Assembly: GCF_016865425.1 (NCBI RefSeq)
Contig: NZ_AP023355.1
Coordinates: 5,826,198-5,890,197, forward strand
DNA from: Actinocatenispora thailandica
GTDB lineage: Bacteria; Actinomycetota; Actinomycetes; Mycobacteriales; Micromonosporaceae
Length of the DNA: 64,000 nucleotides
Direction: 5' to 3'
Positions 8,626 through 15,980 of this stretch are shown here, piece by piece; position 1 is the stretch's first letter, and the number at the start of each line of letters is the position of its first letter. The position numbers and the translations under genes are program-made. The notes below the pieces were generated by a model. It searched no databases. It worked only from the letters and a program-made list of their open reading frames with translations, and had not been told where the DNA came from.

Positions 8626-10104
8626 ATGACCGAGCTGACCTCCGCGACGACCGACCGGCTGGACCCGCGCGTGGCGACCGTCGCCTACGACCGTTCTGCG
8701 TTGCAGGTCGGCATCGTCCACTTCGGCGTCGGGGGCTTCCACCGATCCCACCAGCAGGTCTACCTCGACGCGATCGCCGCCAGCGGCGAAACCGACTGGG
8801 GTGTCTGCGGGGTGGGTCTGCTGCCACCGGACGCCGCGGCCCGCGACGCGGCCCACGCGCAGGATGGTCTCTATGTCCTGACCACCAGCGCGCCCGACGG
8901 CACCCGGCAGGCACAGGTGATCGGCACGCTGATCCGCTACCTGTTCGGACCCGACGATCCGGCCGCGGTTCTGGACGTCCTGGCTGCCGCATCGACCCGG
9001 ATCGTTTCACTGACCATCACCGAAGGTGGCTACGGCATCGACGACGCCACCGGAGAGTTCGATCCGCACGACGAACTCACCCTCCTGGACCTGGCCGGTG
9101 CCACCATCCCGCACAGCGCCTTCGGCTACCTCACCGAAGCACTCCGGCGCCGCCGGGCCGAAGGCACCCCACCCTTCACGGTTCTGTCCTGCGACAACAT
9201 GCAGGGCAACGGGCACACCGCCAAGAAGGCGGTCGTCTCGTTCGCGCGGGCACGAGACCCGCAGCTCGCCGACTGGATCGACGCCACGGTGAGCTTCCCG
9301 TCCTGCATGGTGGATCGCATCACCCCGGTGCCCACGGCCGAGGCCCGCCGTGCGTTGCGGGACGAGTACGGGGTCGAGGATCGTTGGGCGCTGCGGTCGG
9401 AGAGTTTCATCCAGTGGGTCGTCGAGGACGACTTCCCGGCGGGCCGGCCGGATCTGGCATCGGTGGGTGTCCAGCTGGTCCCCGACGTCGAGCCGTACGA
9501 GCTGATGAAGCTACGGCTGCTGAACGCCTCGCACCAGGCGATGAGCCATCTCGGCCTCCTCGACGGTCGAACGTGGGTGCACGACGTGTGCGCTGACCCG
9601 ACCTACGTCGCGTTCCTGCGCCGCTACATGGAAACCGAAGCCGTCCCGACGTTGCGCCCGGTGCCTGGCGTCGACCTGCCGGCGTACTGCGACCAGTTGA
9701 TCGAACGGTTCGCGGGGGTGGCGGTGCGGGACACCCTCGCGCGCCGTGCCGTCGACGCGTCGGACCGGCTGCCGAAGTTCCTGATCCCGGTACTTCGCCG
9801 GCAGCTCGCCGACGGCGGGCCGATCGACTGCTGCGTGCTGGTGCTCGCCGCGTGGAGCAGGTGCCTCGAAGGTGGCCTGCCGGCGAACGCGGTGACCATC
9901 ACCGACCGGAGAGCGGACGAGCTGCTGGCGCTCGTCGCGCAGGAACGGACGCACCCGGGTGCGCTGCTGGAGTTCGCTCCCGTCTTCGGTGACCTGGGTA
10001 CCAATCACAGGCTGGTCACCAGCTACCTGGCAGCCCGCGAACAGCTGGCACGCCACGGTCCGCGCTTCGCGATGCGGGCCCTGTCCGGGGACCGAACAGG
10101 CTGA
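8626..10104 (+). CDS. Mannitol dehydrogenase family oxidoreductase
   Basis: The 492-residue protein is an NAD(P)-dependent polyol or uronate dehydrogenase of the long-chain mannitol/fructuronate reductase family. The Rossmann part starts with VHFGVGGFHRSHQQVYLD. The family core SCDNMQGNG follows near residue 190, with TPVP and the catalytic region KLRLLNASHQAMSHLG near residue 300. The lysine KLRLLN-x2-H pattern is the usual active-site signature. Members oxidise mannitol, arabinitol or sorbitol to ketoses, or reduce fructuronate and tagaturonate. With the upstream importer and esterases, it probably performs the first oxidation of the imported polyol. Confidence 0.9.
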   Translation: MTELTSATTDRLDPRVATVAYDRSALQVGIVHFGVGGFHRSHQQVYLDAIAASGETDWGVCGVGLLPPDAAARDAAHAQDGLYVLTTSAPDGTRQAQVIGTLIRYLFGPDDPAAVLDVLAAASTRIVSLTITEGGYGIDDATGEFDPHDELTLLDLAGATIPHSAFGYLTEALRRRRAEGTPPFTVLSCDNMQGNGHTAKKAVVSFARARDPQLADWIDATVSFPSCMVDRITPVPTAEARRALRDEYGVEDRWALRSESFIQWVVEDDFPAGRPDLASVGVQLVPDVEPYELMKLRLLNASHQAMSHLGLLDGRTWVHDVCADPTYVAFLRRYMETEAVPTLRPVPGVDLPAYCDQLIERFAGVAVRDTLARRAVDASDRLPKFLIPVLRRQLADGGPIDCCVLVLAAWSRCLEGGLPANAVTITDRRADELLALVAQERTHPGALLEFAPVFGDLGTNHRLVTSYLAAREQLARHGPRFAMRALSGDRTG

Positions 10105-10244
10105 TCGCCGGGCCGGCCCGGGTATCCGCCCCGCGCCGGCGTCGGCCACCCGGGCGGCTCGGTCTCCTGTCCTGCGAGCCTGCGGCCGGGCCGCCGTGCT
10201 CGACGAGGAGCTCGCGACCCGGCCCGGCCCGTCCGAACGCACGG

Positions 10245-11528
10245 TCAGAGTGGGTCGCCGGTCAGGGTGTAGCGGGTGCCGTACTCGGGGACGAGGCGGC
10301 GGGTGCCGATCGGCGGGTGCAGCCGGGTCGGCTCGGTGGTGTGGATCGGCGCGACCGTGGCCGGGTGGATGCGTTGCACCATCCGGTGCAGGTCGTCCTG
10401 CGAGGCGTGGCCGGAACAGCCGATCGTGTGCAGCGGTACGGACAGCGTCGCGAGCCAGCCGGTCAGCAGCGACCACCGCGGGTCGAACGCGCCGAGCGGC
10501 TCACCGTTGGCGTGCACGTACGCGGAGTCCACCGACAGCGGTAGGTCCAGCAGCGCCGGGAACTCGTACGGCTCGGGCGCGACGACGAAGTCACCGGGCG
10601 CGGCGTGCAACTGCGCCGGCGGTACCGAGTCCGCGGACTCGGCGGCGACGCCCAGCCGGTTCAGGAACGCGGCCACCTGGGCGGGCCACAGCAGGCGCCG
10701 GCCGGCCGTCTCGGTGCACGCGACGAACTCGGCCGCCCGCTCGACGTCCCGCGGGTACAGCGCGAGCAGGATCAGGCCGCTCGTCTCGCGCAACAGGGTG
10801 CGGTACGAGGCGGCGACGTCGTCCTCGTCCCGGGGCCGGCCGTCGGCGGCCGGCCAGCCCAGCGTGGTGCCCTCGGTGACGAGCAGATCGCAGCCGGCCG
10901 CCCGGTCCACGAAGGACTCCGAGCGGTCCGGATGCCGGCCGTGGAACCGGATGTCACCGGTGTAGGCGAGCACCCCGTCCGGGGTACGGACCAGGTAACC
11001 GCTGGCCCCGGGCACGTCGTGATCGACCGGGACGCACTCGACGCTGATTTCTCCACAGTGGACGATCTCGCCGTCGTGGAGGGGCCGCCAGGCCGGCTCC
11101 CGGCCGGGCAGCCCGGCACCGGTGTCGGCCAGCGCCGCCAGCAACCGGACCGCGTCGTGATGCGCGTGCACCCCGAGGTCCGGGCGGACGAAGCCGGCCA
11201 GGCCGACGTGGTCCAGGTGCGGGTGGCTGACGAACACCGCGGTCTCGCCCGCCGGCTGGGCCAGCGCGGCCAGCTCGCGATCCTCGTCGGCGCCCGGCAG
11301 CAGGGCCGGGTCGAACAGCCCGGGGATGCGCGGCGCGGCGCCGACCCGCAGCCGGTCCGCGAGGTCGCGGCCCGGCCGCGGCGTCACCGGCGCGCGGAAC
11401 AGGTCGCCGCCGGCCGGGATGTCCAGGCCGATGTCCAGCAGCACCCGGTGTCCGCCGTGGCTGACCAGGATCTTGCTCGATCCGATGACCCCGAGCCCGC
11501 CAAAGAACTCCACAGTGGACACACACAT
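10245..11528 (-). CDS. Beta-CASP metallo-beta-lactamase-fold hydrolase (RNase J-like, short form)
   Basis: The product is 427 residues from the ATG at 11528. It has the metal motif HPHLDH (residues 102-107), His170 in VDHD, and Asp192 in YTGDIRFHG. Near the end are SGHASQDDL (372 onwards) and APIHTTEP (His396), which match beta-CASP motifs of RNase J and CPSF-like nucleases. It lacks the C-terminal domain of true RNase J (about 550 residues). Either nuclease or small-molecule hydrolase activity is possible. It is the last gene of a minus-strand sugar-transport cluster, 48 bp after the HAD gene. A GTG at 11522, six bases after GGGAG, is a good alternative start. Confidence 0.83.
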   Translation of the reverse strand: MCVSTVEFFGGLGVIGSSKILVSHGGHRVLLDIGLDIPAGGDLFRAPVTPRPGRDLADRLRVGAAPRIPGLFDPALLPGADEDRELAALAQPAGETAVFVSHPHLDHVGLAGFVRPDLGVHAHHDAVRLLAALADTGAGLPGREPAWRPLHDGEIVHCGEISVECVPVDHDVPGASGYLVRTPDGVLAYTGDIRFHGRHPDRSESFVDRAAGCDLLVTEGTTLGWPAADGRPRDEDDVAASYRTLLRETSGLILLALYPRDVERAAEFVACTETAGRRLLWPAQVAAFLNRLGVAAESADSVPPAQLHAAPGDFVVAPEPYEFPALLDLPLSVDSAYVHANGEPLGAFDPRWSLLTGWLATLSVPLHTIGCSGHASQDDLHRMVQRIHPATVAPIHTTEPTRLHPPIGTRRLVPEYGTRYTLTGDPL

Positions 11529-11576
11529 CTCCCGAAACTGGTTGGGTACCGGCCGAGCCACCGCCCGGAGGGGCCG

Positions 11577-12272
11577 TCAGCCGACCTGGTGGCTCGCGGC
11601 GAAACCGGCCGGATCCGCCGCCCAGCTGCGGACACCGGGCAGCAGGTCGTCCACGACCCGCCCGGACAGCTGCGCCGGCCCGGCCTGCCGGCCGAACCGG
11701 TCAACATACCCACCGATCGCGCCGAGCCGCAACGCGGGTGCGATGTCGTTGCGCCAGTGGTCGCCGAGGCTGAGCAGCCGCCACGGCTGGCCGGCCGCGC
11801 CGATCGAGCGCAGCAGCCGGGTCGCCAGCGGTACCAGCCCGTCCGGCTTGTGCGCGCTGAACACGACCTCGGCGAACAGGTTCGCCACCCCGAGCCGGTC
11901 GAGCAGTGCGACCAGGCCGTCTCGGGGGCTGTTCGTCGCGAGGACCGGAAGGTACCGGTCCCGCAGCTCGGTCACCAGCCGCACCAACGGTTCCGAGACC
12001 GTGACCGGCACGGTGCCGTCGGCCATCCCGTACCGGGAGCGGAGGAACGCGGCGTCGGCGAGCCGGCGCGGGACGGTACCGGCGATCGCCCGTACCGCCT
12101 CCCAGCCGTCGGCGGCGACGATCGGCGAGGTGCCCGCCAGGTACGCCTCGACGCCCGGAACCAGGCCCGCATCGCCGGTCAGCGCGGCCAGTTCGGCGGC
12201 GTAGCACCGGATCGGCTCGTCGCCGGTGTAGAGCGTGCCGTCCAGGTCGACCAGCAGGATGCCTTCGATCAC
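11577..12272 (-). CDS. HAD-superfamily hydrolase
   Basis: The 231-residue protein starts with GTG at 12272, overlapping the permease stop by four bases. Motif I is VDLDGTLYTG, motif II lies in VLATNSPRDG, the lysine in FSAHKPDG, and motif III in LSLGDHWRNDI. This is the phosphoglycolate-phosphatase-like pattern, so it is probably a cytoplasmic phosphatase acting on a sugar phosphate or similar compound. Coupling to the importer suggests that it acts on a product of the imported ligand. Confidence 0.85.
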   Translation of the reverse strand: MIEGILLVDLDGTLYTGDEPIRCYAAELAALTGDAGLVPGVEAYLAGTSPIVAADGWEAVRAIAGTVPRRLADAAFLRSRYGMADGTVPVTVSEPLVRLVTELRDRYLPVLATNSPRDGLVALLDRLGVANLFAEVVFSAHKPDGLVPLATRLLRSIGAAGQPWRLLSLGDHWRNDIAPALRLGAIGGYVDRFGRQAGPAQLSGRVVDDLLPGVRSWAADPAGFAASHQVG

Positions 12273-13099
12273 TTCAGACCCCCGGCCGCCGAGTACGCGC
12301 CGGTGACGAAGTGTCGTTGCAGCGCGAGGAAGATGGCGAGCACCGGGATGGTGGTGAAGGTGACCGCGGCGGACAGGCCGGTCCAGTCGGTGCCCTCGGC
12401 GCCGTAGAACGTGGCCAGGCCGACCTCCACCGGCTGCACCGAGGTGGAGGAGGTCATGATGAACGGCCACACGAACGCGTTCCACGAACCCATGAACACG
12501 TTGAGCGCGACGATGATGACCGCCGGGCGGACCAGTGGCACCCCGATCGACCACAGGGTGCGCAGCCTGCCGGCGCCGTCCAGCTCGGCGGCGTCGAACA
12601 GTTCGGCCGGCAGCCCGGCGAAGAACTGCCGGACCAGGAAGATGCCGAACACGCTGCCACCGAACGGGATGATCTGGATCCAGTAGCTGTCCAGCCAGTC
12701 GATGGTCTGCGCGATCACGTAGTCCGGGATCAGCAGCACCGTCTGCGGCACCATCATCACCGCGAGCACCACGGTGAACAGCGCGGTACGGCCGCGGAAG
12801 CGCAGCACGCCGAACGCGTAGCCGGCCAGTACCGAGGTGACCACGGCGAGCACCACCGTGCACAGCGCGATCAGGACGGTGTTGCCGAACAGCCGAACCC
12901 ACGGTGCCGCCGCCCAGGCCCGGGCGTAGTTCGCCCAGTGCCAGTGCGGCAGCAGCGACGGCGGGAACTTGTACACGTCGCCGGTGCGGGCCAGCGACGT
13001 GACCAGCACCCACCAGAACGGCCCCAGGAACGCCAGCCCGACGACGACCGCCACGACACGGCGCAGTACCGGGCCGGCCACTCGTCGCCGGGTTGCCAT
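12269..13099 (-). CDS. Sugar ABC importer, permease (MalG-like)
   Basis: The 276-residue membrane protein has six predicted spans and the EAA loop LFDAAELDGAGRLRTLWSIG near residue 185, where the ATPase docks. The N-terminus RRRVAGPVLRRVVAVVVGLA resembles the MalG/UgpE class. It starts immediately after the stop of the binding-protein gene and overlaps the HAD gene start. No ATPase gene is near; actinobacteria often share one MsiK-type ATPase between several such importers. Confidence 0.92.
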   Translation of the reverse strand: MATRRRVAGPVLRRVVAVVVGLAFLGPFWWVLVTSLARTGDVYKFPPSLLPHWHWANYARAWAAAPWVRLFGNTVLIALCTVVLAVVTSVLAGYAFGVLRFRGRTALFTVVLAVMMVPQTVLLIPDYVIAQTIDWLDSYWIQIIPFGGSVFGIFLVRQFFAGLPAELFDAAELDGAGRLRTLWSIGVPLVRPAVIIVALNVFMGSWNAFVWPFIMTSSTSVQPVEVGLATFYGAEGTDWTGLSAAVTFTTIPVLAIFLALQRHFVTGAYSAAGGLK

Positions 13100-14374
13100 C
13101 TACTGCCCCGACTTCATCGCGTCGACGGCCTGTTGCTGGGCCGAACCCAGCGCCGCGGACGCTGACTGCTTGCCGGTGATCGCGGACTGCATCGCCACCG
13201 CGAGCATGCCCTGCGCCTGCGTGATCCACGGGTACGGCGGGTCGGCCTTGGCGGTCGTCAGTGCCTGCGCGGCGAACTTCTGGTACGGGTTCTTCGTGAT
13301 GAAGTCGGTCATCTTCGGCAGCGCGGACGGCGTCACCGGCAGGTAGCCCGAGTTCTCCGCCCAGTACGCCTGGGAGTCGGCCGAGGTGAGGAACTTCAGG
13401 AAGGTCCAGGCCGCCGTGCGCTCCGCGTCGGACGCCTTGGCGAACAGCACGATGTTGGTGCCGGCCATCTGGTTCGCCCGGGTGCCACCGGGGCCGGTCG
13501 GCAGCGGCGCGGTGCCCATCGGGAACTTCCCGCCGACCGCCTTGGCGTTGTAGTAGTAGCTCGCGACGCTGGAGACGTCGAAGCCGCCCTTGCCGGCGCC
13601 GAGCGCGACCTGGCCCGGGTAGTTCTTGCCGAGCGTCAGCGCACCGGCCTTCTTCAACCCCACCAGGTAGTTCATCGCCTTGACCGCGGCCGGGCTGGTG
13701 AACTGCGGCTTGCCGTCGGCGGCGAACACCGGCGTGCCGTACGCCTGGGACAGGATCTCGAACCACGCCTCCCCGCCGGCGGGCCCGGCCGAGCCGCCCG
13801 GGTCGATCGCGATGCCGACGGTACCGTTGCCGGACACCGCCTTCGCCGTCGCGGCGAACTCGTCCCAGGTCTTCGGCGCGCTCCTGCCCTTGGCGGACAA
13901 CAGCTTCTTGTTGTAGTACTGGATGACCACGCTCTTGTTGAACGGCCACATGTATAGCTTGTGGTCGGCCGGCAGGTAGAGGTCGTGGCGCACGCTCGGA
14001 TACAGCGAATCGACGTCGGCCGGCTTGGCGTAGTCGGTCAGCGGCACCACCACGTTGCTCTTGGCGAAGGTGGCCGCCCAGTCCGAGTAGACCTGTCCGA
14101 TCGTCGGTGGCTTGCCGGCGGACAGCGCCGCGGTCTCCTTGTTGTGCAGCGTGCCGTAGTCCGGCTCGACCTGCAGCTGGACGTCGATGTCGGGGTGCGC
14201 CTTCTCGAACCGCTTGGTCAGCGTCTGCATCGAGGTCTTGAGCGTGCCGGAGCTCATCGCCTCCATGAAGGTGATCGTGGTCTTGCCGGACGACGAACCC
14301 GATCCGCAGGCGGCGAGCCCGCCCGCGCCGAGCGCGCACACCGCGAGCGCGGCGGCGACACGAGTCTTATGCAC
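13100..14374 (-). CDS. Sugar ABC importer, extracellular binding lipoprotein (family 1)
   Basis: The 424-residue protein starts with GTG at 14374, seven bases after AGGAG. A signal peptide ends in the lipobox LAAC (Cys23). The mature part has the solute-binding family 1 pattern: TITFMEAMSSGTLKTSMQTL, a KRFEKAHPDIDVQLQ helix, then NKKLLSAKGRSAPKTWDEFA and WTFLKFLTSADSQAYWAENS. This matches MalE/UgpB-like proteins for oligosaccharides or glycerol-phosphate esters. It lies between the two permease genes, whereas the usual order is binding protein first. Confidence 0.92.
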   Translation of the reverse strand: MHKTRVAAALAVCALGAGGLAACGSGSSSGKTTITFMEAMSSGTLKTSMQTLTKRFEKAHPDIDVQLQVEPDYGTLHNKETAALSAGKPPTIGQVYSDWAATFAKSNVVVPLTDYAKPADVDSLYPSVRHDLYLPADHKLYMWPFNKSVVIQYYNKKLLSAKGRSAPKTWDEFAATAKAVSGNGTVGIAIDPGGSAGPAGGEAWFEILSQAYGTPVFAADGKPQFTSPAAVKAMNYLVGLKKAGALTLGKNYPGQVALGAGKGGFDVSSVASYYYNAKAVGGKFPMGTAPLPTGPGGTRANQMAGTNIVLFAKASDAERTAAWTFLKFLTSADSQAYWAENSGYLPVTPSALPKMTDFITKNPYQKFAAQALTTAKADPPYPWITQAQGMLAVAMQSAITGKQSASAALGSAQQQAVDAMKSGQ

Positions 14375-14423
14375 TGGTACTCCTAGGGGGTGTCTTCATG
14401 GCTCCGCCCGGGCGAGCCGGAGT

Positions 14424-14509
14424 CCGTTTGTCCGCTCGCAAGGCGGAGGTGCGGGTGCATACCGGTGTCGTATGTGCCCGCGCCGACAACGCGGCGAGCG
14501 GGCGAACGG
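14424..14509. repeat. ~85-bp inverted-repeat element, copy 1
   Basis: The element is bounded by CCGTTTGTCCGCTCG (14424-14438) and CGAGCGGGCGAACGG (14495-14509), which pair at 13 of 15 positions. The right side continues GCCCGGCGCAGC. A second copy with the same layout lies at 37321-37403. It sits between the MalF-like gene, which ends at 14548, and the binding-protein gene, which starts at 14374, so the hairpin would form in the intercistronic RNA. Confidence 0.6.
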
Positions 14510-14547
14510 GCCCGGCGCAGCCGGGTGGCTGGCTGTGCAGACACCTC

Positions 14548-15486
14548 CTAGCTGAGGGTGGACCGACGGGTACGGAACTGCAGCAACGTGAACAGCGCGG
14601 TGACGAGGAACAGCACGACGGCGAGCGCCGCCGCGTAACCGGTGTGGAAGAAGACGAACGCCTCCTGGTAGAGCAGGTAGCTCAGCGTGGTGGTGGCGTG
14701 TGCCGGGCCGCCCTCGGTCATCACGAAGAACTGGGTGAACGCCTGCAGCGAGGAGATCGTCGAGATGGTGACGACGAACAGGGTGACCGGCCGCAGCTGG
14801 GGCCAGGTGACGTACCAGAACTCCTGCCAGCGGTTCGCCCCGTCGACCCGGGCCGCCTCGCCCAGCTCGCCGCTGACCACGGCGAGCCCGCCGAGGAAGA
14901 TCACCACGGTGAACCCGACCTCGTGCCACAGGCTGTAGGTCAGGATCGCCGGCATCGCGGTGCTGGACGAGTCGAGCCAGTCCACCGCCGGCAGGTGCAG
15001 CCACCGCAGGATCGCGTTGGCCAGGCCGAACTGCGGGTTGAAGATCCACACCCAGACGATCGAGGTGGCCACCAGCGGCGTCACGTGCGGCACGAACACC
15101 GCCACCCGCACCCCGGAGAGCCAGGCGCCGCCGCGGGACAGCAGCAGCGCGATCGCCAGCGAGATCGCGGTGCCGCCGATCACCATGCCGGCGGTGAAGT
15201 ACAGCGAGGTCAGCGCGCTCGCCGCGAACGACGGGGTGGAGTGCGCGAACAGCCGGCGATAGTTGTCCGCGCCGATGAACGTCGACTGCGACACGTTCAG
15301 CGGGTTCCAGTCGAACAGGCTGATCACGAACGTGTACCCGGTCGGCAGGATGGTGAAGACCGCGAAGATCACCAGCGCCGGCAGGCTGAACAGCACCGCC
15401 GTCGGCCCGGAGCGGTCACGGGACCGGCGCCGGCTCCGCACCGCGACCCCACGCCGGCTGGGTCGGTCTAGCTGCGTTGTCGCCAC
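14548..15486 (-). CDS. Sugar ABC importer, permease (MalF-like)
   Basis: The 312-residue protein starts with GTG at 15486. It has six predicted membrane spans, starting with TAVLFSLPALVIFAVFTILP, and the EAA loop LGEAARVDGANRWQEFWYVT near residue 220. The PHVTPLVATSIVWVWIFNPQ segment is typical of MalF/UgpA. It is the first gene of the minus-strand cluster permease, binding protein, permease, HAD, beta-CASP hydrolase. The 494-bp upstream gap must carry its promoter. Confidence 0.92.
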   Translation of the reverse strand: MATTQLDRPSRRGVAVRSRRRSRDRSGPTAVLFSLPALVIFAVFTILPTGYTFVISLFDWNPLNVSQSTFIGADNYRRLFAHSTPSFAASALTSLYFTAGMVIGGTAISLAIALLLSRGGAWLSGVRVAVFVPHVTPLVATSIVWVWIFNPQFGLANAILRWLHLPAVDWLDSSSTAMPAILTYSLWHEVGFTVVIFLGGLAVVSGELGEAARVDGANRWQEFWYVTWPQLRPVTLFVVTISTISSLQAFTQFFVMTEGGPAHATTTLSYLLYQEAFVFFHTGYAAALAVVLFLVTALFTLLQFRTRRSTLS

Positions 15487-15515
15487 GGCAGTCGCGCGTC
15501 CTCTTCCCGCCTCGC

Positions 15516-15577
15516 ACTTCCAATTTTCGGGAAGTTAAGGCGCCGAACATGTCCCAAGAGTTAATCTGGAAAGTTCC
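15516..15577. promoter_or_regulatory. Two inverted repeats upstream of the sugar importer, candidate operators
   Basis: ACTTCC-N8-GGAAGT lies at 15516-15535, and GGAA-AG-TTCC at 15568-15577 within the larger imperfect CTGGAAAGTTCCGG. They lie 30 to 91 bp upstream of the importer start at 15486, in the one clearly A/T-richer stretch of the gap, where a promoter would be expected. Both repeats share GGAA/TTCC arms, so one regulator could bind both. No regulator of this importer is encoded next to it apart from the SARP gene on the other side. Confidence 0.4.
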
Positions 15578-15980
15578 GGCTATGAACGGTGCCCGAGCTT
15601 ACAACCCGACTGACATGCCGGATAGGGTTAGAACCCGCGGTGAGCAAACTGTTATGCCCGCGTTGCCCTGATCCCACATCCTGGACGATTTCTGTCCATC
15701 GGCGCGCTACCAGGCCGAACGCGCCGAGCTGCCGCCAGGCCCGCACCTCCGGCGCGCCGGGCTGCCGCCAGGCCTGGGCGCCCTCCGGCGCCACCGGGCT
15801 GCCGCCAGGCCCGCACACCCTCCGGCGCACCGATCCGCCCGGCCGCGACGCCGCCCGCCGCCACGGAGCCGCCCAGCGCTGACCGCTGTGCGGCGGTTGA
15901 TACCGGTACGAGCGTGCGGTGCCACGCCGAGCCCCGGCGCGAGCGGCGGCCCCTCGCCGCCGGCCCATATCCTTGACCGC
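15578..15980. repeat. Rest of the intergenic gap, with a ~35-bp imperfect tandem repeat at 15726-15831
   Basis: This is the remainder of the 494-bp gap before the SARP gene. Three units start at 15726, 15759 and 15796. Each begins with G-GCTGCCGCCAGGCC and then CTCCGGCGC, with lengths of 33 to 37 bp. No gene was recognised here. The repeat lies 150-255 bp before the SARP start. A short T-rich stretch around 15540-15660 differs from the rest of the region. Confidence 0.55.
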
